The notes: generated by a model from the sequence alone, not told the origin. A DNA stretch of 64,000 nucleotides from Pseudovibrio japonicus (GCF_014651595.1 NZ_BMXE01000003.1:124001-188000); one strand, 5' to 3'; numbered from the stretch's first letter, positions 36,391-45,463 are shown. Numbers and translations: made by a program.

Positions 36391-37223
36391 TTGGCTGCTT
36401 TATTCTCTTCCGGATTTCTTTTCAGGGCCCAGACTATGATTGCTGCTCCGATAAGGACCATTGGCAGGCTCAGGAGCATGCCCATAGTGAGGAAGCCGGA
36501 GAGGTATCCGATATGGGCATCCGGCACGCGGTAGAGCTCTACGAACGAACGGGCCAGACCGTAGCCGATGGCGAAGCTGCCAGCCAGAACGCCGGGTTTT
36601 TGCAGCAGTTTGAAGCGGTGTGACAGCAAGCGTAGCACGAGGAACAGAACGGCTCCTTCCAATGCGGCTTCATAGAGCTGGCTTGGGTGTCTTGGTTCTG
36701 GTCCACCATTGGGGAAGACGACTGCCCAGGCCACGTCGGTTGGGCGCCCCCAGAGCTCGGAGTTGATGAAGTTGGCGATGCGCCCGAAGAAGAGGCCGAT
36801 TGGGGCGGCGATAGCTGCCAGATCGAACATGGTCCAGCCGGACAGGTTGCGTGCTCTGGAATAGATGATCAAAACAACGATCATACCAAGCAGGCCGCCA
36901 TGGAAGGCCATGCCACCTTCCCAAACCGCGAAAATCTCAAGCGGGTTGGCGAGGTAATACGGCAGGTTATAAAACAGGACGTAGCCTAAACGCCCGCCAA
37001 GGACGATGCCGAGTGTCGCCCACATGACGAAATCGTCGATGTTTGTTGCTGTGGGGTGAGGGGTCTTGTTCCAGAGCGCTGTGTTGCGGACGGTTACGAC
37101 CATGTAACGCCATGCAAGCAGAATTCCGGCTATATATGCCAGAGCATACCAACGGATGGCGAGTGGGCCGAATTCAATAAGAACCGGATCAATCATCGGG
37201 AAAGGTATAGCTAAGAGCGGCAT
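36387..37223 (-). CDS. lgt: Prolipoprotein diacylglyceryl transferase
   Basis: A 278-residue inner-membrane protein with about seven helices and the Lgt signature GRIANFINSELWGRPT. GGRLGYVLFYN and HPSQLYEAALEG, which contribute to the active site, are conserved. It attaches diacylglycerol to lipobox cysteines, the first step in lipoprotein maturation, so it should act on the lipoprotein at 32.7 kb. Start MPLLAIPFP preferred; a longer in-frame start at 37256 is possible. Confidence 0.96.
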   Translation of the reverse strand: MPLLAIPFPMIDPVLIEFGPLAIRWYALAYIAGILLAWRYMVVTVRNTALWNKTPHPTATNIDDFVMWATLGIVLGGRLGYVLFYNLPYYLANPLEIFAVWEGGMAFHGGLLGMIVVLIIYSRARNLSGWTMFDLAAIAAPIGLFFGRIANFINSELWGRPTDVAWAVVFPNGGPEPRHPSQLYEAALEGAVLFLVLRLLSHRFKLLQKPGVLAGSFAIGYGLARSFVELYRVPDAHIGYLSGFLTMGMLLSLPMVLIGAAIIVWALKRNPEENKAAK

Positions 37224-37427
37224 TTGAGACCTATCTGTTATTAACTGAGCGAGCATTCCGACAAGTGACGGAATTGGTCAAGTGGTTTATCGCAGGTGTT
37301 CAACACAAGCTTTCGTCATTTTACTGACAGGTTCTTTAGGCTTCTGGTTGCAAAACAGACCTGAGCGCTTGAATCTGTCGGGCCAGACCAATACTTGTTT
37401 ATGAGATATAAATTTAAAGAGGACGCC

Positions 37428-37712
37428 ATGAGCCAGTCACCTAATCGCATGTTCGACGAGTTTGCAAAGCTGATGACCGATGCCGCTGGTGTTGCGCAGG
37501 GTGCAAAGCGGGAAATGGAAACCGCCTTCCGTGCGCAGATCGAGCGTTTCATGTCAGATATGGATCTGGTTTCCCGCGATGAGTTTGACACAGTCAAAGA
37601 CATGGCGATCAAAGCGCTTGATGAAGTTGAGAAGCTGGAAGAGCGTCTTAAAGCAGCTGAAGAACGCCTCGCTGCACTTGATAAAAACACTAAGCCTGAA
37701 GACAAAGCGTAG
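37428..37712 (+). CDS. ubiK: Ubiquinone biosynthesis accessory factor UbiK
   Basis: A 94-residue protein starting MSQSPNRMFDEFAKLM with AGAGGA upstream. It has the UbiK/BMFP layout: an amphipathic N-terminal helix and a C-terminal coiled coil (LDEVEKLEERLKAAEERL). UbiK assists assembly of the aerobic ubiquinone-synthesis complex. It is divergent from lgt. Ubiquinone is the substrate of the bc1 complex encoded at 21-24 kb. Confidence 0.88.
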   Translation: MSQSPNRMFDEFAKLMTDAAGVAQGAKREMETAFRAQIERFMSDMDLVSRDEFDTVKDMAIKALDEVEKLEERLKAAEERLAALDKNTKPEDKA

Positions 37713-37992
37713 TTCTGGCCGAAAATTACATGTGAATATGCTGTGGGCGGCGGAGAGTCGTCCACAATTTTCGCAATGTTCTGTCGGTTCCCCCTATAGG
37801 GGAAAGAGCAGGTCTATCGGTATATTGGCAAAAAAGAGATTCTATGTTTCGCATCAATAGTTCCTCTTAGGAACTTCCTTTGTAATGCATGTTTCTAGTA
37901 AAGAGCACGTAAGTGTCTGGTCCATGAACACTCAACCCGTCTCCGTCTGGAGTGGGTAGAAAACCATTCCTCAAACGGAAAGAGGACCGGAA

Positions 37993-38493
37993 ATGAGCCT
38001 AATTGAGTTTGGCACGGAACGCCCCCTGAATCCGGTTGATACCATCGAAAACCTCGCGACCGGAAATGACTGGTCCTTCGAGCGTCTCGGTGATGACGAA
38101 ATTTCCATTTCGGTTACAGGGTCTTGGTGCGACTATCACGTTACCTTTTCATGGATGGAAGAGTTGGAGGCGCTGCATATGGCAAGCGCGTTTGACCTGA
38201 AAGTCCCAGCCCCCAGAAAAGACGAGATTGTGCGCCTGCTTGCTCTGATTAACGAGCAGCAATGGATGGGGCATTTCGATATCTGGGGGAGGGAAGGTGT
38301 TGTCATCTTCCGCCAGTCGCTTTTGCTTGCTGGTGGCGCGGAAGCCAATCCATCCCAGATCGAGGTTCTTTTCTCCAATTCTCTTGATTCCTGTGAGCGG
38401 TACTATCAGGCATTCCAATTTGTCGTGTGGGCTGGCAAAACAGCGCAGGAAGCGATGGAAACAGTGATGTTTGAAACTGCCGGTGATGCGTGA
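37993..38493 (+). CDS. YbjN-domain protein
   Basis: A 166-residue protein with the YbjN fold throughout. Landmarks are NPVDTIENLATGNDWSFER, then YHVTFSWMEELEALHMASAF and FVVWAGKTAQEAMETVMFE. YbjN proteins resemble type III secretion chaperones and influence envelope and stress phenotypes. In relatives the next gene is proC; here only a remnant of proC remains six bases downstream. Ribosome binding site AGAGGA precedes the start. Confidence 0.9.
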   Translation: MSLIEFGTERPLNPVDTIENLATGNDWSFERLGDDEISISVTGSWCDYHVTFSWMEELEALHMASAFDLKVPAPRKDEIVRLLALINEQQWMGHFDIWGREGVVIFRQSLLLAGGAEANPSQIEVLFSNSLDSCERYYQAFQFVVWAGKTAQEAMETVMFETAGDA

Positions 38494-38498
38494 AATTA

Positions 38499-38636
38499 AT
38501 GAATGATTGCGCGTCGGTTCTGGCAGGAGCTGGCTAAACGAGTGGTGCCATGCTGGCTGGATGCATGAAACAGGGTGTAGCACCTGAGCAGGCAACCGCA
38601 ACGGCTGCCCTTCGCACAGCAGAACGTGCTGAGTAA
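38499..38636 (+). pseudogene. proC: Relic of pyrroline-5-carboxylate reductase (proC)
   Basis: The frame reads MNDCASVLAGAG, stop, TSGAMLAGCMKQGVAPEQ, then ATATAALRTAERAE and a stop at 38634-38636. SVLAGAG and GAMLAGCMKQGVAPEQ match the N-terminal dinucleotide-binding segment of ProC (a GCGNMGGAML-type motif). The rest resembles only its last helix, so about 230 residues are deleted and an in-frame TAA (38535-38537) breaks the start. Its place after ybjN is where intact proC occurs in related alphaproteobacteria. The identification rests on short similarity plus synteny. Confidence 0.72.
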
Positions 38637-38666
38637 GCAGGTACCAAAATTGCTCGATATTGACGT

Positions 38667-38700
38667 AAAGCCTCGGTTACTAGACTGAGGCTTTTTCTTT
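38667..38700 (+). terminator. Rho-independent terminator after the proC relic
   Basis: AAAGCCTCGGT (38667-38677) pairs with ACTGAGGCTTT (38684-38694), one G-T pair, around TACTAG, then TTTCTTT. It probably ended the ybjN-proC transcript. Confidence 0.88.
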
Positions 38701-38774
38701 GTATCTGTGCTGGTCCTGTGTGTATGATTAGGTGTTGATGCGTAGACACAGTGTTGGTCATACAGGAGCGTGCC

Positions 38775-39467
38775 ATGCCCACCGAGAAGACCCATCAGAA
38801 AGTCGTGGAAAGTTTCATCGAGCTGCTGAAAACGCAGCGCATTGAAGAAATCACCTATGCGGCGATTGCGGATAACGCTGGTGTGAAAATTGAGGTGGTG
38901 CGCGCGTGTTGCAATGGCAAGCTTGATCTGCTCGCAGCGTTTTTTCGGGAAATTGACCAGAAGGTTCTTCAGGAACGTGACCCTGACCTGATGGATGAGA
39001 CGGCACGTGACCGCCTTTTCGATGTTCTTATGTGCCGACTTGATCTTATGGAGCCGCATAGAGAGGCAGTCATGAATTTGCGCAGGACTGCGGCGAAAGA
39101 CCCGGCTTTTGCCATGCACATACACAAGCTTGTGACACGCTCGATGAAGTGGATGCTTGTGGCCGCAGGGATTGAAGAGTTTGGCTTGCGCAGTGTTGGA
39201 ATGTCCAATGCTCTGGCTTTGGGATACGAGCGTGTGGTGCGGGTATGGCTTGAAGATGACGCGCCCGGGCATCCAAAGGTTATGGTTGCGGTTGATGAAA
39301 TGCTGGCAAAAGGTGAGAAATGGATGGGGCGTGCTTGCAAAGTGGAGAAAGTCGCCGCACCAATTCTTGAGGGACTGGGGCGCTTGTGCCAGAAACCGAC
39401 ACGCCCGGCTGATAGGAAGGCTCAGGGGCCTGAACCTACAAATGGCGGGGCTGAAGCCAGCCCCTGA
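38775..39467 (+). CDS. TetR-like transcriptional regulator
   Basis: A 230-residue protein starting MPTEKTHQKVVESFIEL with AGGAG upstream. The helix-turn-helix is about residues 10-55: EEITYAAIADNAGVKIEVVR. The C-terminal part has a ligand-binding layout (TRSMKWMLVAAGIEEF) and a Pro-rich polar tail. The effector is unknown. It is followed by csaA after 18 bases and probably shares its transcript. Confidence 0.8.
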   Translation: MPTEKTHQKVVESFIELLKTQRIEEITYAAIADNAGVKIEVVRACCNGKLDLLAAFFREIDQKVLQERDPDLMDETARDRLFDVLMCRLDLMEPHREAVMNLRRTAAKDPAFAMHIHKLVTRSMKWMLVAAGIEEFGLRSVGMSNALALGYERVVRVWLEDDAPGHPKVMVAVDEMLAKGEKWMGRACKVEKVAAPILEGLGRLCQKPTRPADRKAQGPEPTNGGAEASP

Positions 39468-39485
39468 TTTAGATTAGAGAAGATT

Positions 39486-39842
39486 ATGGACCAAACAGAA
39501 GATACGAAAACAATCAGTATTGATGATTTTTTGAATGTGGATGTGCGGGTCGGGACCATTATTGAGGCCGTTGATTTTCCAGAGGCCCGCAAGCCCGCTT
39601 ATAAGCTTAAGATTGATTTTGGGGCAGAGATCGGTGTGAAGAAAACTTCTGCCCAGATCACTGCGCATTATACGCCAGACGCGCTTATTGGCCGTCAGGT
39701 GGTCGCGGTGGTGAACTTTCCGCCGCGCCAGATCGGACCGTTCATGTCGGAGGTTCTGACACTGGGGCTATCTGATGAAAATGGCGACATCGTCTTGCTG
39801 CATCCGGATAGCAAGGTGCCCAACGGCGGACGCATGCACTAA
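39486..39842 (+). CDS. csaA: CsaA-type tRNA-binding protein
   Basis: A 118-residue OB-fold protein. Motifs are TISIDDFLNVDVRVGTIIEA and FGAEIGVKKTSAQIT, and the C-terminus reads SDENGDIVLLHPDSKVPNGG, exactly the CsaA pattern. CsaA binds tRNA and also has chaperone-like or export-related activity. Length matches the family. GATTAGAGAAGATT is a weak ribosome binding site, so it may depend on the upstream transcript. Confidence 0.95.
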   Translation: MDQTEDTKTISIDDFLNVDVRVGTIIEAVDFPEARKPAYKLKIDFGAEIGVKKTSAQITAHYTPDALIGRQVVAVVNFPPRQIGPFMSEVLTLGLSDENGDIVLLHPDSKVPNGGRMH

Positions 39843-40315
39843 GCTTGAAGAGCTTCATTCGAGAAAAGGGGGAGAAAAACTTATCCCCCTAACGTTTTCA
39901 CGGATTACTCTGAGACCCATGCCTATGTATCGGGTTGCTGGCGGACCGTCCGTCAGTTTGTCGTAGGCTGGGCGGGGCTACTGCGAAAGGTAACGTATTT
40001 TGTAGCAGGTCCGTGGAGGTTGCCCAAACGCCATGAGTGTTGAGGCGGGCGGATGCGCGGCCAAACCAAAGGGCGTCAACACTGGGAAGGTACCTGCAAC
40101 AGGCGGGTTCTCTTTCTTCAAGCGTCTTTTGGAGCTTGGCCATAGCCTCCTGCAAAAACGCCCGGGCAAGGCGACAGCCAATGCCGAAGAAACATATCTA
40201 ATAAGTAGCGCAGGCGTTGCCTGCTCGCCTTGCTCGTCCCGTTTTACGGGAAACTCAGGTGCAACACTGCATGGCTTGCCATGTGGTGCTCTTCGTGCGT
40301 CGTGCAGATAATGCT
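39843..40315. other. Intergenic region after csaA
   Basis: About 470 bases between csaA and the minus-strand kinase. AGGGGGA/TCCCCCT (39867-39873 and 39884-39890) makes a weak stem-loop after csaA. Several overlapping frames on both strands look coding-like but lack start signals. I assign no gene; gene debris or an interspersed repeat is possible. Confidence 0.45.
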
Positions 40316-41698
40316 CTAGATCGGGATACGAATGCGTACGCGCAGGCCGCCCAGTGGGGATTGGCGTAGGAAGATCTCACCGCCGTGGCTTCTGACGATA
40401 TCTCTTGCAATGGCAAGGCCCAGACCTGAGCCACCACTGTCCTGATTGCGGGCGGTGTCGAGCCTGTGGAAGGGGCGGAAGACGTTTTCGCGCTCTTCGC
40501 GCGGGATGCCCGGACCGTCATCATCAACGGTGATGATCAGCCAGTCTGGTGTGCGATTGCCCTTGATGCGCAGGGTTTTGCTGTAGCGGGCAGCGTTGGA
40601 AATGACATTGAGCAGGCAACGGCGGAACGCGCGGCCTTTGACGATGACCAGAGGATCGCCATCAAAGGAGGAGGCAACGTCAGCGCCGACAACTTCGGCC
40701 TCAACTTCCAGATCTTCCAGCATCAATGCAATATCAACGGGGGCGGGCTGTTCATCGCCATACCCCTTGGAAAAGGAGAGGTAGTCCTCCAACATCCGGT
40801 TCATTTCGTCGACATCATTGCGCAGGGCGTCGGCTTCAGGGGAGTCATAGAGCAGCGCCAGCTGCAGGCGGAAGCGGGTCAGGATTGTACGAAGATCATG
40901 ACTGACGCCTGCGAGCATGGTGGTGCGCTGGTCAACGTGGCGCTCGATGCGGCGGCGCATGTCGATGAAGGCGAGCGCTGCGCGGCGGACCTCGCGGGCG
41001 CCATGGGGACGGAAGTTGACGACTTGCCGACCTTTGCCGAACTCCTCAGCGGCGTCGGCCAGTTGTTCAATTGGCCTGATCTGGTTGCGGAGGAACAAGA
41101 CTGCTATGACAATCAGAACCAGAGATGTGGCGATCATCCAGACGATGAAAATGTGGGAGTTGGAGGCGTAGGTCTGGCTTCTGCGGGCAATGACACGCAG
41201 TGTCTGGTCTTCCAGCTGGATGCGGATCTCGACATACTTGGCAGCGCCGATGGTATCAATCCAAAATGGCCTGCCGATGCGTGCGGCGATCTCGCGGGTC
41301 AGGTAGCGGTCCACCAGATCAAAGAGCGGTTTTGGCTTTGAAGGAGGAAGCGGTTCCTTGGGAAGGACGGTGACAGACAGGCCCAGTGCACTTGCGCTGA
41401 TCTGTTTCAGAATGGCGTAGTTGTCGTCGTGAGCGTAAGTCTCGGTCATATCGATGACAGCGGCGATGTCACGGACAACAGCTTCTGACAGGCGGCGCGT
41501 CACCAGATCGTAGTGGCGCTCCATGAAGACAAACGCGAGGACTGATTGCAGGATCAGAAACGGGATGATGATGATCAGCAGCGCCCGCACATACAGGCCC
41601 TTGGGGAGCTGATAATGCAGCCAGCTCGTCACCGCGAAGTAGGGCGTTAAAAGCGTTCTGACCCATTGAGGGAGTTTGAAACGGTCTGATAAGCCCAT
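40316..41698 (-). CDS. Sensor histidine kinase (EnvZ-like), partner of PetR-type regulator
   Basis: A 460-residue membrane kinase: TM1 (LLIIIIPFLILQSVLAFVFM), a periplasmic sensor of about 120 residues, TM2 (IFIVWMIATSLVLIVIAVLF) and a HAMP-like linker. The H-box is AGVSHDLRTILTRF and the catalytic domain has NVISNAARYSK, then DDDGPGIP and GSGLGLAIARDI. It should phosphorylate the OmpR-type regulator encoded upstream on the same strand. The signal is unknown. Confidence 0.93.
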   Translation of the reverse strand: MGLSDRFKLPQWVRTLLTPYFAVTSWLHYQLPKGLYVRALLIIIIPFLILQSVLAFVFMERHYDLVTRRLSEAVVRDIAAVIDMTETYAHDDNYAILKQISASALGLSVTVLPKEPLPPSKPKPLFDLVDRYLTREIAARIGRPFWIDTIGAAKYVEIRIQLEDQTLRVIARRSQTYASNSHIFIVWMIATSLVLIVIAVLFLRNQIRPIEQLADAAEEFGKGRQVVNFRPHGAREVRRAALAFIDMRRRIERHVDQRTTMLAGVSHDLRTILTRFRLQLALLYDSPEADALRNDVDEMNRMLEDYLSFSKGYGDEQPAPVDIALMLEDLEVEAEVVGADVASSFDGDPLVIVKGRAFRRCLLNVISNAARYSKTLRIKGNRTPDWLIITVDDDGPGIPREERENVFRPFHRLDTARNQDSGGSGLGLAIARDIVRSHGGEIFLRQSPLGGLRVRIRIPI

Positions 41699-41740
41699 TG
41701 TCCTCTCGCTGCTGATGCGTGCTGGCTGCCTTTGAGGCGG

Positions 41741-42442
41741 TTAATTGGTAATAAGCCGATAACCTATCCCACGCACGGTCTGCAGGTACAAGGGATTGCC
41801 GGGGTCTTCCTCAATCTTTCTTCTCAGGCGGTTCACCTGTACGTCGATTGTGCGTTCGCCCAATGAGACGTCGGAGCCGACCAGATCAGTGCGGGCAACG
41901 GTCTGGCCGGGCTTTTCCGCGAAAGTGTTGAGGATTTGCTTTTCGCGATCGGTCAGGCGGACGTATTCGTCATTGCGTTTGAGCTCGCCGCGTTCGGAAT
42001 TGTATTGGAACGGGCCAAATGCGAGGACCTCAAGTTTCATTTTTGGTTTCGGTCCACCGCGTCGGAGGATAGCCGAAATCCTGAGGAGGAGTTCGCGGGG
42101 CTCAAACGGCTTGGATACGTAGTCATCTACGCCGGCTTCCAGTCCTTCAATGCGGTCTTCGGTGTCGGAGCGCGCGGTGAGCATGAGGATTGGGACCGCT
42201 TTGGTACGGCGCAGGTCCTTTGCAAGCTCTAGACCGCTTTCTCCCGGCATCATGACGTCGAGAATAAGCAGGTCGAACTCGAGACCGGTTAGTCTGCGGC
42301 GGGCTTCTTCGGCGTCTTTTGCGACGGTGACGCGAAATCCGCTTTCGCCGAGGAACCTTTGTAGTAGGTCGCGAATACGGCTGTCATCGTCAATCAGGAG
42401 AATGTGAGGTGCATCATCATCCGGAAGAGCTGAGCGGGCCAA
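41741..42442 (-). CDS. petR: OmpR-family response regulator, PetR-like
   Basis: A 233-residue protein. The receiver domain has acidic residues in LLIDDDSR, the phosphorylated Asp62 in LLILDVMMPG and Lys in YVSKPFEPREL. The C-terminal winged helix shows SLGERTIDVQVNRLRRKIE. With the adjacent MarR-type gene it matches the Rhodobacter petP-petR arrangement, where both are needed for cytochrome c2/bc1 expression. The name rests on that gene order. Confidence 0.85.
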   Translation of the reverse strand: MARSALPDDDAPHILLIDDDSRIRDLLQRFLGESGFRVTVAKDAEEARRRLTGLEFDLLILDVMMPGESGLELAKDLRRTKAVPILMLTARSDTEDRIEGLEAGVDDYVSKPFEPRELLLRISAILRRGGPKPKMKLEVLAFGPFQYNSERGELKRNDEYVRLTDREKQILNTFAEKPGQTVARTDLVGSDVSLGERTIDVQVNRLRRKIEEDPGNPLYLQTVRGIGYRLITN

Positions 42443-42451
42443 GGTAACTCC

Positions 42452-42928
42452 TCAATCTGTTTCTTTGCCAATGAGACGGGCAACTTCGCTGCGGTCATTC
42501 TCATCAATCATAAGATATAAAAACTGGCGAACAATATCATCACTGCCATCTGGCATGAGTGAAATTGCCTTGTTAATACGTTGGGTCTGAAGCTTGGAAA
42601 GCTGGGCACAAAATTTCGTCCCCTTTTCGGTGGTATAAAGCAGACGCTGGCGGCGGTCCAATGCTCCTGGTTCCTGACAGATGAAGTCTTCGTCGACCAA
42701 CTGCTTTAATACACGGCCCAAGCTTTGTTTCGTGATCTTTAAAATATCGAGCAGGTCGGAGACTCTGATTCCGGGGTTTCTGTGCACAAAATGAAGCACA
42801 CGGTGATGGGCGCGGCCAAAGCCAAGCTCATCGAGAAGCACATCCGGATCACCCGTAAAATCGCGATAGGCGAAGAAAAACAGCTCAATGAGGTCAAACC
42901 GTGGTGAATTGATGTCTTTTTTGCTCAT
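42452..42928 (-). CDS. petP: MarR-family regulator, PetP-like
   Basis: A 158-residue winged-helix protein. The DNA-binding region is SDLLDILKITKQSLGRVLKQ and the wing DRRQRLLYTTEKG. It is divergent from ilvE and lies upstream of the PetR-like regulator, nine bases apart. In Rhodobacter capsulatus PetP works with PetR in cytochrome gene expression. PetP activity here is inferred from synteny, not tested. Confidence 0.83.
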   Translation of the reverse strand: MSKKDINSPRFDLIELFFFAYRDFTGDPDVLLDELGFGRAHHRVLHFVHRNPGIRVSDLLDILKITKQSLGRVLKQLVDEDFICQEPGALDRRQRLLYTTEKGTKFCAQLSKLQTQRINKAISLMPDGSDDIVRQFLYLMIDENDRSEVARLIGKETD

Positions 42929-43241
42929 TTCCTATCCTGGGTAACTGCCTATTTTTTAATCTTACAAAAAATACGTCAGTTATGTTGACTTATTTCGGAT
43001 TGATAGTTACTAATTGCCCATCGGTGAAGAAAGGAAATAACTCAACACGTCGCGTACGCGCAATAGTTGAAAAAGTCATTTCTACATCGGTTTGTAGTGG
43101 TGGGTAGGTTGTAATCACTTGCAGTCAGACTGCTCGGATTCACTGCCCTCCAGGAACCCTTTGATTTAGCTAGAACACACCTTGACTGGCAAGGTCTTAC
43201 CTTGCCTGCACCGTGAATTGTTCGCCATATGGAGAAGAGTG
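42929..43241. other. Divergent promoter region between petP and ilvE
   Basis: About 310 bases, AT-rich near the petP side. GTCA and TGAC (42975-42978, 42986-42989) form a short inverted repeat 7 bases apart that could be a MarR-type operator. No gene is seen. Confidence 0.45.
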
Positions 43242-44141
43242 ATGGCGGGTATATCCTTTGATCAACTGGAAGGCTCAATCTGGTTGGATGGAAAAATCGT
43301 TCCGTGGTCAGAGGCCAAGATGCACGTGCTAACCCACGGTCTACACTACGGAAGCAGTGTGTTCGAAGGGCAACGTGCATATGGCGGTGAGATCTTCAAG
43401 CTGGAAGAGCACACCAAGCGTCTGCATGAATCTGCGGAAGTTCTGGGTTTCACCATTCCCTGGAGTGACGAGCAGATCAACGATGCCTGTAGGCAAATGC
43501 TCGTTGAGAACAATCTGAAAGATGCTTACCTGCGTCCGGTCGCATGGCGTGGTAGTGAGATGATGGGTGTTTCTGCCCAGGCTAATACGATCCACCTGGC
43601 GATTGCAGCCTGGGACTGGCCAAGTTACTACTCTCCTGAAGAGCGTCTGAAAGGCATTCGTATGGACATGGCGGAATACCGTCGTCCTGATCCGAGCACT
43701 GCGCCGTTCAAGTCCAAGGCAGCGGGCCTTTACATGATCTGCACAATTTCCAAGCACGCAGCAGAGGCGAAAGGGTACTCCGATGCACTGATGCTTGACT
43801 GGCAGGGCCGTATTGCCGAGGCAACGAGTGCGAATGTGTTCTTCGTACAAGATGGCGCGATCCATACACCACTTGCCGATTGCTTCCTTGATGGCATCAC
43901 GCGGCGCACAGTGATTGATCTGGCGCGGGCTCGCGGTATCGAAGTTATTGAACGACGGATCATGCCTGAGGAGATGGAAGTCTTTGAAGAGTGCTTCCTG
44001 ACCGGTTCAGCTGCTGAGGTCACACCGGTTTCAGAAATCGGACCATACAGCTTTGCTCCGGGAAATATCTGCAAGCTGATGATTGAGGATTACATGGCGG
44101 CTGTACAGCCTTCTGCTGAAAAGATGCTTATTGCGAGCTAA
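43242..44141 (+). CDS. ilvE: Branched-chain amino acid aminotransferase
   Basis: A 299-residue fold-type IV PLP enzyme starting MAGISFDQLEGSIWLDG, with GGAGAAG just ahead; the longer frame from 43182 lacks support. The PLP lysine lies in PFKSKAAGLYM, and LTHGLHYGSSVFEGQRAY and GRIAEATSANVFFV are family landmarks. It makes valine, leucine and isoleucine from their 2-oxo acids. A terminator follows. Confidence 0.94.
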   Translation: MAGISFDQLEGSIWLDGKIVPWSEAKMHVLTHGLHYGSSVFEGQRAYGGEIFKLEEHTKRLHESAEVLGFTIPWSDEQINDACRQMLVENNLKDAYLRPVAWRGSEMMGVSAQANTIHLAIAAWDWPSYYSPEERLKGIRMDMAEYRRPDPSTAPFKSKAAGLYMICTISKHAAEAKGYSDALMLDWQGRIAEATSANVFFVQDGAIHTPLADCFLDGITRRTVIDLARARGIEVIERRIMPEEMEVFEECFLTGSAAEVTPVSEIGPYSFAPGNICKLMIEDYMAAVQPSAEKMLIAS

Positions 44142-44164
44142 TCTTCTAGTCACATAAAGAATTT

Positions 44165-44198
44165 AAAGCCCGCTGCTCTGGCTGAGTAGCGGGCTTTC
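44165..44198. terminator. Rho-independent terminator after ilvE
   Basis: AAAGCCCGCT (44165-44174) and AGCGGGCTTT (44188-44197) pair perfectly around a 13-base loop. It lies between convergent ilvE and the MFS gene and can serve both. Confidence 0.88.
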
Positions 44199-44206
44199 TT
44201 GTCTGG

Positions 44207-45463
44207 TTATTTTGTCGCGAGCTCGTGCTCGTGCTGCGGTTTGAAGAGTTTTCCGTTTTCGGTTATCAGCACGCAGATCAAGCCAAGGATTGCAAAGAGC
44301 GCAATGCCGTAGACCAGTGGTAGTTCGGTCCCGTCATACAACTTCCCGATCCCAGCGCCGAGCAGAGCGCCGATCAGCGTGGTGATGAAGCCAATCATTG
44401 CAGAACCTGCACCGGCAACACGTCCTAACGGTTCCATTGCCATGGTGTTGAAGTTTGGTCCAATAAAGCCGAAGAAGAACATCGCCAGTGATTGAATTGC
44501 GATGAACACGACTAGAGTTAGCTCGCCGCTATAGGCAATTGCAGCCATGAGTATGGTCGTGGCGGTGAAGCCAAGCAACGCCATGTGTGACATTCGCCGC
44601 AAGCCGTGCTTCTCCACCATCTGTGAGTTGAGGTATGAAGACAGGGCCATGGCAACGGAGATCGCCGCGAACACGATTGGGAACAGGTCTGTGAGTTCAA
44701 ACCGCTCCATGAAGACCTGCTGCGCGGAATTGATGAAGGCGAACAGGCAGGCGAAAATGAACGTCATCGCCATCATGTAGCCGACGGTGACGCGGGTGGT
44801 CAGAGCGAGCCGGTAGGCACTGAGTATGGACCGAACTTCCAATGGACGCTGGTTCACTGGGTCCAGACTTTCCGGAAGACGGGTGAAGCACCAGAAGAGC
44901 AGAAGAACGCCGAACAGGGTCAGAGCCGCAAACACACCCTGCCATGGCGCGACCCACAGGACCATCTGCCCGAGGAATGGTGCAATCACCGGTGCAATCT
45001 GGAAGGCGACCATGACGAGCGACATGACCTTGCCCATCTGGCGACCGCTATACCAGTCGCGGACCATGGAAATGGAGGCGACACGGGGCGCAGCAGCGCC
45101 CACGCCCTGAAGCGCCCGTGCTGCAAGCATGTGCTCGTAGCTCATCGCAAAGGTCGAGTACACTCCGCCAATGATGTAGAGGCTGAGGCCGATCAACAGT
45201 GTGGTTCTGCGCCCGATCGTATCGGAGAGCGGGCCGAAAAAGAGAGAAGCACAAGCAAGACCAATCATGTAGGCAGTGATCACCAATTGGCGATCATTGT
45301 CGGGGACAGACAATGCTGCGCTCATGGCTGGAAGAGCCGGGAGCATCATTGATGTCGCAACCGCATTCAGCGCCATAAGCGCTGCAATAAGGCTGACAAT
45401 TTCCCATAAGGAAAGCCCAGGATGAGGTGCTCGCTCATGCCGCAGATTAGAGACTGCAGACAT
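44207..45463 (-). CDS. Bcr/CflA-family MFS drug exporter
   Basis: A 418-residue MFS protein starting MSAVSNLRHERAP. It has about 12 helices and the Bcr/CflA pattern: NAVATSMMLPALPAMSAAL, then LFFGPLSDTIGRRTTLL and RALQGVGAAAPRVAS. Bcr-type proteins export bicyclomycin, sulfonamides or small sulfur compounds; this substrate is unknown. A loop carries charged residues and it stands alone on the minus strand. Confidence 0.88.
   Translation of the reverse strand: MSAVSNLRHERAPHPGLSLWEIVSLIAALMALNAVATSMMLPALPAMSAALSVPDNDRQLVITAYMIGLACASLFFGPLSDTIGRRTTLLIGLSLYIIGGVYSTFAMSYEHMLAARALQGVGAAAPRVASISMVRDWYSGRQMGKVMSLVMVAFQIAPVIAPFLGQMVLWVAPWQGVFAALTLFGVLLLFWCFTRLPESLDPVNQRPLEVRSILSAYRLALTTRVTVGYMMAMTFIFACLFAFINSAQQVFMERFELTDLFPIVFAAISVAMALSSYLNSQMVEKHGLRRMSHMALLGFTATTILMAAIAYSGELTLVVFIAIQSLAMFFFGFIGPNFNTMAMEPLGRVAGAGSAMIGFITTLIGALLGAGIGKLYDGTELPLVYGIALFAILGLICVLITENGKLFKPQHEHELATK

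Noticed and set aside
40466-41341. 291-codon plus-strand ORF opposite the histidine kinase
   Set aside because: It is a shadow frame of the kinase; the real frame carries the H-box and ATP-binding motifs.
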